Assembly: GCF_002155695.1 (NCBI RefSeq)
Contig: NZ_MUYJ01000001.1
Location: forward strand, 124,001 to 188,000
Reading direction: 5' to 3'
DNA: 64,000 nucleotides
Source of the DNA: Erythrobacter tepidarius
GTDB lineage: Bacteria; Pseudomonadota; Alphaproteobacteria; Sphingomonadales; Sphingomonadaceae
The notes beneath the pieces are model-generated. The model saw nothing but the letters and a program-made list of their open reading frames with translations. It did no database searches and was not told the DNA's origin. The position numbers and the translations under genes are program-made. How positions within the stretch are numbered: the first letter of the stretch is position 1; the number at the start of each line of letters is the position of its first letter. Below, one piece after another: positions 34,012 through 43,368 of this stretch.

Positions 34012-36108
34012 ATGAAGGTCGGATTGTACGCGGCTGCCATGTTGGCGGCTTCTTGCGCGCAGGGCACGCTGGCGCAGACGGCGGCATCGCCAGCGCCCCC
34101 CGCCGCAGGGCCCGAGACGCGCTTCACCGCGCGCGACCTGTTCGATCTGTCGATGGCGAGCGATCCGCAGATCAGCCCGGATGGCGCGCGCATCGCCTAT
34201 GTACGCATGAGCAACGACATCATGACAGACCGCGCACGCAGCGCCATCTGGCTGGTCGATACCAAGACCGGCGAACAGGTGCCGCTCGCGGGTGGCGCTG
34301 ATGCCGATGCGTTCTCACCCGTCTGGTCGCCCGATGGCAGGCGCATCGCCTATGTCTCGACCGCGGGCGGCAGCGCGCAATTGTGGGTCAAGTGGTTGCA
34401 GGGCGGTGAGTCGGTGCGGCTGACCGGTCTGCCGACCAGCCCCTCCAGCATCACTTGGTCACCCGATGGCACCATGATCGCCTACACCATGCTGGTCGAA
34501 GGCGAGGCCCTGAAACTGGGCCAGGCGCCCGAAGGCAAGCCAGAGGGTGCGCAGTGGGCCGAGCCGCTCGAGGTCTATGATCTGCTCGCCTACCGCGTCG
34601 ATGGGGCGGGATATCTCAAGCCGGGGTTCGAAAAAGTCTTCATCATCCCTGCCACTGGTGGTGCGGCGCGCCAGCTGACCTTCGGCGAGTATCACGACAA
34701 GGGCCCGTTGACCTTCTCGAAGGACGGCAAGCGGCTCTATTTCGCCGCAAACCGCAAGCCCGATTGGCAGCACGATCCGGTCGAAAGCGAAATCTATGCG
34801 CTGGACATCGCGTCGGGCACCATCACCGCGCTTACCAGCCGCGATGGCCCCGATCACAGCCCGTCCGTCTCCCCCGATGGCAAGCTGATCGCCTTCCTCG
34901 GCTTTGACGATTTGGGCCGCGCTTACGAAGATAATGACCTTTACGTGATGGCCCCTGACGGCTCTGGTCTGCGCAATCTGACGGCCGATTGGGGCTACAG
35001 CCCTTCGGGGATCGCGTGGGATGCCGACGGCACTGCGATCTATGCCCAATACGACATCAGCGGCGAGACGCGGGTGGCGCGCATCGGCCTCGAAGGGACG
35101 GTGCGCGATGTGGTGCAGGGGGTGACGGGCAGCAGCTTTGACCGGCCCTATACCGGCGGGAGCTTTTCGGTTGCCGCCAATGATGCAGTCGCCTTTACCG
35201 GCGGTGTGCCGACCTTTCCGGCCGAGCTGATGCTGGCTGCCAGCGGTGGCAAGACCCGTAGCCTGACCGACCTCAACGCCGCACTCAAGGCGGTCAAGCG
35301 GATGGGCACGGTGCGCAAGATCACCACCAAATCCAGCTATGACGGCCTGCCGATCGAAGGCTGGCTGACCTTGCCGCCGGATTACACGCCGGGCACTCGG
35401 GTGCCGCTGATCCTCGAAATCCATGGCGGGCCCTTTGCCGCCTATGGCCCGCACTTCGCCACCGACAATCAGCTTTATGCCGCAGCAGGCTACGCCGTGC
35501 TTTCCGCCAATCCGCGCGGTTCGACGTCTTATGGCGAGGACTTCGCGAACAAGATCGACAAGGCCTATCCCGGCAAGGATTATGATGACCTCATCAGCAT
35601 CGTCGACGCCGCGATCGCCGAAGGGGTGGCGGACCCGGATGCGCTGTTTGTCACCGGAGGATCGGGCGGCGGAGTGCTGACCAGCTGGATCGTGGGCAAG
35701 ACCGATCGGTTCAAGGCAGCGGTGACCCAAAAGCCGGTTATCAACTGGACGACCCAGGTTCTGACTGCGGACAGTCCCGCATTCTTCGGGCGGTATTGGC
35801 TCGGGGCACAGCCATGGGAAAATCCGGAGCTGTATTGGAAGCTCTCGCCGCTCTCGCTCGTGGGTAATGTCACCACGCCGACCATGGTGGTGGTGGGGGC
35901 AGAGGATTACCGCACGCCTGTCAGCGAGTCGGAGCAGTATTACACGGCCCTGCGGCTGCGCGGCGTTCCGACGGCGCTGGTCAAGATCCCCGGAGCGAGC
36001 CATGGCAGCATCGCCGCCCGCCCGTCGCAAAGCGCCGCCAAGGCAGCGGCGATCCTGGCCTGGTTCGAGAAATACAAGAAGGGTGCACCCGCCTTGTCCT
36101 CGCAATGA
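34012..36108 (+). CDS. S9-family prolyl oligopeptidase / dipeptidyl aminopeptidase
   Basis: 698 residues with a signal peptide or possibly a lipid-anchored start (LAASC near residue 15). The N-terminal half is a beta-propeller with repeated SPDGxxIAY/SKDGKRLYF units. The C-terminal alpha/beta-hydrolase holds the triad Ser551 (TGGSGGG), Asp632 (VGAEDYRTP) and His664 (GASHGS). It likely degrades imported peptides in the periplasm. GGGAGAGGG precedes the start. It lies 59 bases after the SOD gene and may be co-transcribed with it. Confidence 0.93.
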   Translation: MKVGLYAAAMLAASCAQGTLAQTAASPAPPAAGPETRFTARDLFDLSMASDPQISPDGARIAYVRMSNDIMTDRARSAIWLVDTKTGEQVPLAGGADADAFSPVWSPDGRRIAYVSTAGGSAQLWVKWLQGGESVRLTGLPTSPSSITWSPDGTMIAYTMLVEGEALKLGQAPEGKPEGAQWAEPLEVYDLLAYRVDGAGYLKPGFEKVFIIPATGGAARQLTFGEYHDKGPLTFSKDGKRLYFAANRKPDWQHDPVESEIYALDIASGTITALTSRDGPDHSPSVSPDGKLIAFLGFDDLGRAYEDNDLYVMAPDGSGLRNLTADWGYSPSGIAWDADGTAIYAQYDISGETRVARIGLEGTVRDVVQGVTGSSFDRPYTGGSFSVAANDAVAFTGGVPTFPAELMLAASGGKTRSLTDLNAALKAVKRMGTVRKITTKSSYDGLPIEGWLTLPPDYTPGTRVPLILEIHGGPFAAYGPHFATDNQLYAAAGYAVLSANPRGSTSYGEDFANKIDKAYPGKDYDDLISIVDAAIAEGVADPDALFVTGGSGGGVLTSWIVGKTDRFKAAVTQKPVINWTTQVLTADSPAFFGRYWLGAQPWENPELYWKLSPLSLVGNVTTPTMVVVGAEDYRTPVSESEQYYTALRLRGVPTALVKIPGASHGSIAARPSQSAAKAAAILAWFEKYKKGAPALSSQ

Positions 36109-36390
36109 GGCAAGCAGGGCAGGCGAACTTGATGTCAATCCAAGCCCTGGGGGCGGGTCACTTCGACATTGCTGACCAACAGGATTAGGCGATGCGTGGC
36201 GAGCAGCGGGGCGATGGCGGGCAGCACGCCGGAGCTGGCGGTGAAGGTGACGATGCTGACCGCGCCATAACGCGCGGCCACCGCAGCCTCCCGAAGACGG
36301 GCAGCGGCAGCGGGAACGACCGGGCAAGGCCGCAAGCCGCGGGGATGGGCATCGCCCGCGTCAGCCCCTGATGAGACGCGCGTGAACGCT
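36109..36390. other. intergenic region, no gene recognised
   Basis: About 280 bases after the S9 peptidase. On the minus strand there is an open stretch from about 36335 to 36135 (ARYGAVSIVTFTASSGVLPAI and ILLVSNVEVTRPQGLD), which looks protein-like but is not recognised and lacks a clear start. Confidence 0.4.
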
Positions 36391-36416
36391 TAGTCAGGCT
36401 TGAACGGCACCGACGA

Positions 36417-36473
36417 ATGGTCAAACTCGCCTCAATGCGCCTCTGGCTGCGCGCTTATGAGTCTATGTCCTAG
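36417..36473 (+). pseudogene. C-terminal relic of an IS5-family transposase
   Basis: MVKLASMRLWLRAYESMS-stop matches the end of the intact transposase in this window (SVQLASIIIWLRHNESVT). As in that element, the stop falls at a CTAG (36470-36473). Only the last 18 codons remain recognisable. This marks an old insertion of the same family. Confidence 0.7.
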
Positions 36474-36579
36474 CTACGGGGCCGTTTGCCTTTGTGGTAG
36501 TGATCGATCAGCAACGGCCACTTGCCCTTTGCCTGTCGCAGTGCATAATATATTATCACATTAATTGGGTGTTTGGTGA

Positions 36580-37012
36580 CGGATCGCGACGAAGACCGGC
36601 GCGGATGCCGAGATCCATGCGGTCTGCCTGAGCTGCGACGCACCGCTTGATGCCGAGGCCTTCGACTTCTGGCTGCACACGCTCGTGATGCTCAGAAAGC
36701 CTGACGTTCTGCGGATCAAGGGCATCCGTCAACATCGCGGGACTGGACAAGCCGATGGTGCTTCATGGCGTGCAATGGATCCTCCATCCCCCGGTGATGC
36801 TCGACGTTTGGCTGAGCGAGGATCGTCGCCCACGCATGGTGTTCATCACCCGCGGGCTCGACGGGGCGACCTTGCGCGATACGCTTACGATTATGACCCA
36901 ATCAGTGCACAGCTATCAGCTCAGCGGGCCTGAAGGTTCGCCTTTCAACGGGCCTAGACCCTTGCTGCAGCCGGGCGATCCGGGCTTCGATCTGGTCGCC
37001 CTTCGCCTGTGA
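36580..37012 (+). pseudogene. CobW C-terminal domain remnant, truncated and frameshifted
   Basis: The first frame reads GADAEIHAVCLSCDAPLDAEAF and then DVLRIKGI. After one extra base near 36727 the second frame continues NIAGLDKPMVLHGVQWILHPP, DVWLSEDRRPRMVFITRGLD and ATLRDTL. This is the C-terminal domain of CobW/G3E metal-chaperone GTPases. The GTPase domain is entirely absent and upstream stops close the frame. It is a decayed gene next to an IS relic. Confidence 0.8.
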
Positions 37013-37196
37013 CCCAGTTTTAGCCAGAGCATTTTCCAATAGCGTGATCGGAAAACTCATCCGATGGCGCATTCTCACGCCTTGCTGTCAGGCCGCTGCC
37101 AATGCCATTTCGTACATAAGCCCTGGATGGCCATGCCAGACGCAACAAGGGCGGCTGCCGCCGCCCTGTCAAGATTCTGAAATTATTTGAAACCAC

Positions 37197-37273
37197 TGGT
37201 CGGGACGAGAGGATTCGAACCTCCGACCCCCACACCCCCAGTGTGATGCGCTACCAGGCTGCGCTACGTCCCG
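37197..37273 (-). tRNA. tRNA-Pro (anticodon GGG)
   Basis: 77 bases with encoded CCA. The acceptor CGGGACG pairs with CGTCCCG. D-stem GCGC/GCGC, anticodon loop CTGGGGG with anticodon GGG, and T-arm GGAGG-TTCGAAT-CCTCT are all present. It reads CCC codons. Confidence 0.96.
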
Positions 37274-37542
37274 TGCCAGTGGATGCGGGCCTATAGGGCG
37301 CGCCATCGAGGCTGGCAAGCGTCCTTGTGCGTGATCGCGCTGATGCGCGCTCCAGGCTTTTGCCCCATCCCCTTGCCGGCCACGATAGCACAGCGATTCC
37401 ATTGGTGGACGGACGGGACGTGTGCACCACCAAAGGTGGCCGGTGCATTGCCGCCCGCTTGCATTGCTGCTAGGCGCGCCCACTTGAACCGCAGGGGCCT
37501 TGCTCCTGCATATCAATCAAGACATCCCACGGGCTCACACGC

Positions 37543-37872
37543 ATGACATTCGACCTTCTCGCCGCCGCCGGGGCGGGTGCCGCCGAAGCACCGCCCGCTT
37601 GGATCAGCTTCCTGCCGATCATCGGCATGATCGCGATCTTCTGGTTCCTCATCATTCGCCCGCAGATGAAGCGGCAGAAGGAGCACCAGCAGAAGGTTGC
37701 CGCGATGAAGAAGGGCGATCAAGTGGTTACCGCCGGCGGTCTCGTGGGCAAGGTCATCAAGGTCGATGACACCTATGTCGAACTCGAACTGGGCACCAAT
37801 GTCCGAGTCAAGGCGATCAAGTCCACGATCGGCGACATCATTCCTCCGGGCGGTACGCCCGCCAACGATTAA
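37543..37872 (+). CDS. yajC: preprotein translocase accessory subunit YajC
   Basis: 109 residues with one N-terminal membrane helix (SFLPIIGMIAIFWFLIIRPQMKRQKEHQQ) and a cytoplasmic domain containing KKGDQVVTAGGLVGKVIKVDD. It stands directly before secD and secF, the usual arrangement for the SecDF-YajC complex that assists Sec export. Confidence 0.96.
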   Translation: MTFDLLAAAGAGAAEAPPAWISFLPIIGMIAIFWFLIIRPQMKRQKEHQQKVAAMKKGDQVVTAGGLVGKVIKVDDTYVELELGTNVRVKAIKSTIGDIIPPGGTPAND

Positions 37873-37941
37873 TGGCCAACGGCTGAACCGGTTGCCACGC
37901 CGCCAGTCGCCGCATCCACTTTGCGCGAGACCTGAGACGCA

Positions 37942-39540
37942 ATGCTCGAATTTCCCTTCTGGAAGAAGCTCTGGTTGTGGGGCCTGACGCTGGCCGCATC
38001 GGTGCTGGCGCTGCCTTCGCTGTTCAATGTTTCGGGGCTGGATTGGCCCTCGAGCCTGCCCAATCCGCAGGTGAACCTCGGGCTTGACCTTGCCGGTGGC
38101 TCGCACCTGCTGCTCGAAGCCAAGGCCGACGACATCCGCGCCCAGCGGCTCGAAAACATGGAAGAAACCGTCCGCCAGCTGATGCGCAATGCCAAGCCGC
38201 GCATCCGCATCGGTGATGTTTCGACGGGCGAGGGACGGTTGAGCTTCATGCTCGACAGCCCCGCAGATATCGATCGTGCGCGCGGTCTGCTCGAACCGGT
38301 GATGCAGGGCGCGAATCTGACCCGCGAATGGGACCTGGCGGTGGTCGACGGCCAGCGCATCGTTCTCACCCCGACCGAGGCAGGGATCAACGCCGCGCTC
38401 GACGATGCGATGGACAGCGCCACCGAAGTCGTGCGCCGCCGCATCGACGAGCTCGGCACGCGCGAGCCGACCATCATTCGTCAGGGCGATACCCGCATCG
38501 TGGTGCAGGTGCCGGGCCTGGAGGATCCCGAGGCACTCAAGAACCTGCTTGGCCAGACCGCGCAGCTTGAATTCAAGCTGGTTGACCTGAACGCGCTGCC
38601 CGAAAACGTGCAGGCCGGCATCGCGCCTCCGGGCAGCCAGATCTTCCCCTATGCCCCCGGCACCCCGATGGCCGGTCGGTTCGAGGCGGTGCGCCGGCTC
38701 GGCGGCATCCGCGGCGAAAACCTGACGGGCGCGCAGGCCGGGGTCGATCCCAACACCAATCAGAATGTCGTCAACATCACCTTCGATGCGCAAGGCGGAG
38801 CCAAGTTCGCCAAGCTGACGCGAGAGAATGTCGGCAAGCCTTTTGCGATCATCCTCGACGGGCAGGTGCTCTCGGCGCCCACCATCAACGAGCCGATCCT
38901 TGGCGGGAGTGCGCAGATCTCGGGTAGCTTCACCCCGGAAAGCGCGAACAATCTGGCGATCGCGCTGCGTTCGGGCGCGCTGCCGGTGCCGCTGCAGGTG
39001 ATCGAGGAACGCACCGTCGGTCCGGACCTCGGCGCGGACTCGATCCGCAAAGGCCTGCTCGCCATGGCGATCGGCTCTCTGGCGGTGATTGCGCTGATGA
39101 TCGCGACTTATGGCCGCTTCGGCATCTACGCCACGGTCGCGCTGGTGTTCAACGTGGCAATGCTGCTGGGGCTGATGGCGCTCGGCAACTTCACGCTGAC
39201 CCTGCCGGGGATTGCGGGCTTCGTGATCACCATTGGCGCGGCGGTGGATGCCAACGTGCTCATCAACGAGCGCATCCGCGAGGAGCGCAAGCGCGGCCGC
39301 AAGGTCGTCGCCGCGGTCGAGACTGGCTACAAGGAAGCCGGCCGCGCGATTTATGATGCCAACTTCACCAACTTCATCGCCGGGGTGGCGCTGTTCGCCT
39401 TCGGCTCGGGGCCGGTCAAGGGCTTCGCGGTGGTGCTGGTGGTGGGCCTGTTCACCTCGGTGTTCACCGGTGTCACGCTGACCCGCATGTTCGTCGCCGG
39501 ATGGCTGCGCAAGGCGCGCCCCAACGACATCAATATCTGA
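37942..39540 (+). CDS. secD: protein translocase subunit SecD
   Basis: 532 residues. The first helix is followed by a large periplasmic P1 domain (LGLDLAGGSHLLLEA) and the C-terminal five-helix RND-like domain with VGPDLGADSIRKG, GIAGFVITIGAAVDANVLINERIREE and FTSVFTGVTLTR. It uses the proton gradient to help translocated proteins leave the channel. secF follows after 13 bases. Confidence 0.97.
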   Translation: MLEFPFWKKLWLWGLTLAASVLALPSLFNVSGLDWPSSLPNPQVNLGLDLAGGSHLLLEAKADDIRAQRLENMEETVRQLMRNAKPRIRIGDVSTGEGRLSFMLDSPADIDRARGLLEPVMQGANLTREWDLAVVDGQRIVLTPTEAGINAALDDAMDSATEVVRRRIDELGTREPTIIRQGDTRIVVQVPGLEDPEALKNLLGQTAQLEFKLVDLNALPENVQAGIAPPGSQIFPYAPGTPMAGRFEAVRRLGGIRGENLTGAQAGVDPNTNQNVVNITFDAQGGAKFAKLTRENVGKPFAIILDGQVLSAPTINEPILGGSAQISGSFTPESANNLAIALRSGALPVPLQVIEERTVGPDLGADSIRKGLLAMAIGSLAVIALMIATYGRFGIYATVALVFNVAMLLGLMALGNFTLTLPGIAGFVITIGAAVDANVLINERIREERKRGRKVVAAVETGYKEAGRAIYDANFTNFIAGVALFAFGSGPVKGFAVVLVVGLFTSVFTGVTLTRMFVAGWLRKARPNDINI

Positions 39541-39553
39541 GGAGGCTCGCCGC

Positions 39554-40531
39554 ATGAAACTGCTGAAGATCGTCCCCGACGACACCAACATCAAGTTCCT
39601 CAAACTGCGCATCCCGTTCTTCGTGCTCAGCATCGTGCTGATCTTCGGCAGTTGGGCGGCAGTGCTGGTCAATGGTCTCAATTTCGGGGTCGATTTCGCC
39701 GGTGGCCAGGAAGTGCGCATGACCTTCACGGAGCGCGAGCAGGCGCCGGTTGCGTCATTGCGCGAGCTGGTCGGGAGGCTCGGCTACGGCGAGCCGGTGG
39801 TGCAGGAATTCGGCGGACCGCAGTCGGTCTCGATCCGCGTCCCCCTGCCCGAAGGGGCCGAGGACACCCCGGGCGCGGCAACCGCGATCGGCGAGAAGGT
39901 GATCGCCGCGATTGCCAAGCAATACCCGGACGTGCGTACCGACGGGAACGACACCGTCTCGGGCAAGGTCGCGGGCGAGTTCCGCGACCAGGCGATCCTC
40001 GCGCTGCTGGCGGCGATGGCGGCGGTGTCGATCTACATCTGGGTGCGGTTCGAATGGCAGTTTGGCGTGGGCGCGATGTTTGCGCTGGTGCACGACGTAT
40101 CGGTGACCATTGGCCTGTTCGCAATCACGCAGATGGAGTTCAGCCTGCAGATCGTCGCGGCGATCCTGGCGATCATCGGCTATTCGCTCAACGACACCAT
40201 CGTGGTCTATGATCGCATCCGCGAGAACCTCAAGAAATTCCGCAAGATGCCGATGAGCGAACTGCTCGACCTGTCGGTCAACGAGACGCTATCGCGCACG
40301 GTGATGACTTCGCTGACGCTGTTCGTGGCGCTGATCCCGCTGCTGGTCTTCGGCCCGCCGAGTCTGTTCGGCATGGTCGCGGCGATCACCGTGGGCTTGT
40401 TCATCGGGACCTATTCGTCGATTTACATGGCCGGCCCGCTGCTGATCTGGATGGGCGTGACGTCGAACAGCTTCGTGCCGACCGAAAGCGCGATCGAGCG
40501 TCAGGAGAAGGTCGCGCGCGGCGAGGCGTAA
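39554..40531 (+). CDS. secF: protein translocase subunit SecF
   Basis: 325 residues. It has a short P1 domain starting NGLNFGVDFAGGQEVRM and the C-terminal helices with LVHDVSVTIGLF, GYSLNDTIVVYDRIREN and SRTVMTSLTLFVAL. A ribosome site (GAGGAGGC) lies 13 bases before the ATG. It is the partner of SecD in the same operon. Confidence 0.97.
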   Translation: MKLLKIVPDDTNIKFLKLRIPFFVLSIVLIFGSWAAVLVNGLNFGVDFAGGQEVRMTFTEREQAPVASLRELVGRLGYGEPVVQEFGGPQSVSIRVPLPEGAEDTPGAATAIGEKVIAAIAKQYPDVRTDGNDTVSGKVAGEFRDQAILALLAAMAAVSIYIWVRFEWQFGVGAMFALVHDVSVTIGLFAITQMEFSLQIVAAILAIIGYSLNDTIVVYDRIRENLKKFRKMPMSELLDLSVNETLSRTVMTSLTLFVALIPLLVFGPPSLFGMVAAITVGLFIGTYSSIYMAGPLLIWMGVTSNSFVPTESAIERQEKVARGEA

Positions 40532-40578
40532 AGCCTGCCTGCTTGTGGTTCGCTGGCGCGGACGGGTCTGCGCCGCGG

Positions 40579-41763
40579 TCAGGCGGCTATCAAAGAATCA
40601 TAATGGGCCGCCAATGCCGCAGCATTGGCGTCCCAGCTGAAGGCTTCGGTGAGCGCAGCCACCGCCTCGCGCGCGGGCGGGGCGTTGAGAATCGCGTTGA
40701 CGGCCTGCGCCACGGCCTCGGGCGTGCGTTCCGCCAACAGGCGGCCGGCAGTGTCGCAGGTAATCAGTTCGCGGGCGCCGCCAACGTCGGTGGTAACCAC
40801 CGGGGTCCCGCAGGCCAGCGCTTCGACCCACGCATTGGCCAGCCCCTCGGCGACGGTCGGCAGCACCATGACATCGGCCGCCGAGAGGATCAGCGGCATC
40901 ACGTCGTGATCGAGCGAGCCGGCAAAGAAAACCCTTTCGGCCACGCCTTCGCTCGCCGCGAGCGCCCGCAGCCGCGCTTCGTCCTCGCCCTTGCCGACCA
41001 GCACCAGGCGTGCGCCGGGAATTTCCTTGAGTGCGGCGATAGCGATGCCCTGGCCCTTGCGTTCGATCAACGCCCCGACGCTGGCCAGCAGCGGGGCGTT
41101 GTCGGGCAGGGCAAAGCCGAATTCCTCGGACAGCTGGCGACGCAACTGGGTGTGCTCCAGCGGGCGGAAGCGATCGCGGTCGAGCCCGGTATAATGCACC
41201 GTGATCTTGCGCGCATCCATGCCCAGAGCCGCCATCTGCCCCGCAAGAGCGCGGCTGACGGCGAGCAGCCCGGCGGCGCGGGCGGCAGCATCCAGCATCT
41301 GCTTGCGGGCAAAGTCCTGCTTGCCCCAGAAGCTGATGTCGCTCCCCCGCGCTTTGATCGTGAGCGGCAGGCCGAGTTCACGCGCGAGGATGGCAGCGGC
41401 GGGGCCATCGGGGAAAAAGAACTGCGCGTCGACCAGATCGAACGGGGCCTCGGCATGGAGGCGCTTCGCCAGCGGCAGCACCGCCCGGGCGATGGCGGCG
41501 GCGTTGCGGCGGGCGCCGATGCGCGGGATCAGGGTGAAGCGCGGGCGGTGGACGGCAATCCCGCCTTCCGTGGCGACCTCGGGCAGGTCGGCGAGCGGGC
41601 GGTAACGCCCCAGCGCCAGCGGCGGCAGGCCGATCGGATTGACCAGCGTCACCCGCCAGTCGCCGCGTTTCGCCAGCGCTTCGAGCGAGCGCGCGACGAA
41701 GGTTCCGAACCGGGGATTGGCCGGATTGGGATAGAGCGTCGAAAGGACGAGGACGTGCTTCAC
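40579..41763 (-). CDS. GT4-family glycosyltransferase
   Basis: 394 residues. The two Rossmann-like domains of GT-B enzymes are visible. The N-terminal VLVLSTLYPNPANPRFGTFVAR and the C-terminal ASVGALIERKGQGIAI, GKGEDEARLRALA and VLPTVAEGLANAWVEALACGTPVVTTDVGGARELI include the nucleotide-sugar site (the E-x7-E-like region). The acceptor is unknown, most likely an exopolysaccharide or lipid-linked glycan. It is convergent with secF and 10 bases from the XRE regulator gene. Confidence 0.9.
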   Translation of the reverse strand: MKHVLVLSTLYPNPANPRFGTFVARSLEALAKRGDWRVTLVNPIGLPPLALGRYRPLADLPEVATEGGIAVHRPRFTLIPRIGARRNAAAIARAVLPLAKRLHAEAPFDLVDAQFFFPDGPAAAILARELGLPLTIKARGSDISFWGKQDFARKQMLDAAARAAGLLAVSRALAGQMAALGMDARKITVHYTGLDRDRFRPLEHTQLRRQLSEEFGFALPDNAPLLASVGALIERKGQGIAIAALKEIPGARLVLVGKGEDEARLRALAASEGVAERVFFAGSLDHDVMPLILSAADVMVLPTVAEGLANAWVEALACGTPVVTTDVGGARELITCDTAGRLLAERTPEAVAQAVNAILNAPPAREAVAALTEAFSWDANAAALAAHYDSLIAA

Positions 41764-41773
41764 GCAGCGATCC

Positions 41774-42352
41774 TCACAGCGGTCTGACCAGCATCATCGC
41801 CACCGCGATCCAGGCCGGATTGTCGACCACCACCTGCTTCTGCCCTGCACCCGGCGGCAACAGGCCAACCAGCCTCCCGCGCCGGTCGATCAGGCGTCCG
41901 AAGGCAAAGCGCCCGCCGGGCCGCGGGACAAGGCAGTCACGGTTGATCGCGTAGGCAGAATCATCCGGGTCGAGTTGTCGCAGCCACACCAGATCGCCGG
42001 GGCGATATTCGCCCACGCTCTCGCTGACCGCCAGCACCAGCGGGGCAGGGCCGTCGGCCGCGGCCAGTTCGTTCGGCAGCAGGGCTTCGCGCGGGGCGGA
42101 AAGCGCCTGCGCACCCGCCGCAACCAGTTCCGCGATGATCTGTGCGGCCGCGCCCGTCTCGGCGCGTATCAGGCTCGCCGGATCGACCTCGAGTGCGGCG
42201 GCGATGCGGTTCATCCAGGCGAGCGAGAGTTGCCGCGTGCCGGTCTCCAGCCGCCCGATGGTCTGCGCGGTGGTCGGTGGAGTGCAGGCGGCGGCGACGT
42301 CGGCCAGCGTCATTCCCTTGGCCTTGCGGATATCGCGGATGCGGTTGAGCAT
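41774..42352 (-). CDS. XRE-family transcriptional regulator
   Basis: 192 residues. The N-terminal helix-turn-helix is LNRIRDIRKAKGMTLADVAAACTPPTTAQTIGRLETGTRQLSL. The C-terminal part (LVLAVSESVGEYRPGDLVWL, FAFGRLIDRRGRLVGLLP) resembles an S24-type beta domain but without clear catalytic residues. It is divergent from the DUF6456 gene, with which it shares a 92-base intergenic region holding a palindrome. Confidence 0.88.
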   Translation of the reverse strand: MLNRIRDIRKAKGMTLADVAAACTPPTTAQTIGRLETGTRQLSLAWMNRIAAALEVDPASLIRAETGAAAQIIAELVAAGAQALSAPREALLPNELAAADGPAPLVLAVSESVGEYRPGDLVWLRQLDPDDSAYAINRDCLVPRPGGRFAFGRLIDRRGRLVGLLPPGAGQKQVVVDNPAWIAVAMMLVRPL

Positions 42353-42413
42353 CGGGCACTCGCTCTCTTTTAACCAGATAGGTTTCTTCTTTCCTACAGA
42401 TAATCCGCTTTGG

Positions 42414-42424
42414 CAAGTCACTTG
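42414..42424. promoter_or_regulatory. palindrome between XRE regulator and DUF6456 genes
   Basis: CAAGT-C-ACTTG, 21 bases before the DUF6456 ATG, nested in the wider pair TTGGCA...TGCCAA (42410-42432). It is a candidate binding site for the XRE protein. Confidence 0.4.
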
Positions 42425-42444
42425 TCTGCCAAGGGAGAACACTG

Positions 42445-42924
42445 ATGAAGCGCCAGCTGGTTGAACGCGAACTCACATCCGAAGGCCCACGCCGCACCGC
42501 GCTGTCAGGGGGGCGCCGCCCGTCCCGCACCGTCACCGTCAATCTTGCCGAAAGCCCGCTTGCTTGGCTGCACGCGCGCGGGCATCTGTCCGACCGCTTG
42601 TTTGATGCGGGCGAGGCGCTGCGGCGCGATTACGAGCGCGGCGCGCTGGCCCCAAACGTGACGATGCGCTGGGATCCGGTGCGGGTGAAATCGACCGGCG
42701 AGCGCGGCTTGTCGCCGAGCGAGAGGCAAATCGCCGCACGTCAGCGTTTCGACGGAGCGGTGAAGGCGGCGGGCAAGGGTCTGGAGGATATCCTGTGGCG
42801 CGTGGTCTGCGCCGGCGAGGCGCTGCCGGAAGCCGAGAAAACCCTCGGCTGGCCAGCGCGCAGCGGCAAGCTGGTGCTGCGCATCGCGCTCGAACGGGTC
42901 GCGGACTACTACCGCATCCCCTGA
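42445..42924 (+). CDS. DUF6456-domain protein
   Basis: 159 residues. The core is SPLAWLHARGHLSDRLFDAGEALRRDYERGALAPNVTMRWD and AAGKGLEDILWRVVCAGEALPEAEKTLGWPARSGKLVLRIALERV. The helical pattern near the C-terminus looks like a DNA-binding bundle. The family is common in alphaproteobacteria and has no known function. It is divergent from a XRE regulator. GGGAGA precedes the ATG. Confidence 0.85.
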   Translation: MKRQLVERELTSEGPRRTALSGGRRPSRTVTVNLAESPLAWLHARGHLSDRLFDAGEALRRDYERGALAPNVTMRWDPVRVKSTGERGLSPSERQIAARQRFDGAVKAAGKGLEDILWRVVCAGEALPEAEKTLGWPARSGKLVLRIALERVADYYRIP

Positions 42925-42925
42925 T

Positions 42926-43291
42926 TCATGCGGCCTGGGCTGCGACTTCGGAAAAGAACCGTTCCTCGACAATCTTGCCGTCCTTGACGGTGTAGAGCGC
43001 GATTTCGCTGGCCTGAACCCGTTCGCCGTTCATCGTCACGTCCATGGCGAAGCGCAGCGCGAATTGGTCACCGAAGACAAAGGGCCCCTCGGTGGTGAAG
43101 TCGTGCACGGTCGCATTGGCTTCCCACCACGCATGCTTGGCCAGCAGGGCCTCGCGCCCCACGGTGCGGGCCCCTTCGCCGCCATGCGGTTCGAGGCTGA
43201 CGATATCATCGGCCCACAGCGCCTGATAGGCGGGGGGATCATCCGCGCGGATTGCAGCGGTGAAGTCCTTGGCCAGTTGTTCGATCGACAT
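42926..43291 (-). CDS. NTF2-like/SnoaL-type protein
   Basis: 121 residues. It has the fold hallmarks EQLAKDFTAAIRADDPPAYQALWADDIVSLEP, VGREALLAKHAWWEAN and VKDGKIVEERFF. It is a stand-alone member, not closely related to the tandem pair at 18 kb. GGAGAGGAG precedes the ATG at 43291. The substrate is unknown. It is convergent with the DUF6456 gene. Confidence 0.85.
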   Translation of the reverse strand: MSIEQLAKDFTAAIRADDPPAYQALWADDIVSLEPHGGEGARTVGREALLAKHAWWEANATVHDFTTEGPFVFGDQFALRFAMDVTMNGERVQASEIALYTVKDGKIVEERFFSEVAAQAA

Positions 43292-43368
43292 GAGATGCAC
43301 TCCTCTCCTTGCGCGCATGGTCTAGGCCGGGAATATGGCAGAATAGCGGTCGCGAGGCGGAGCGAAGG

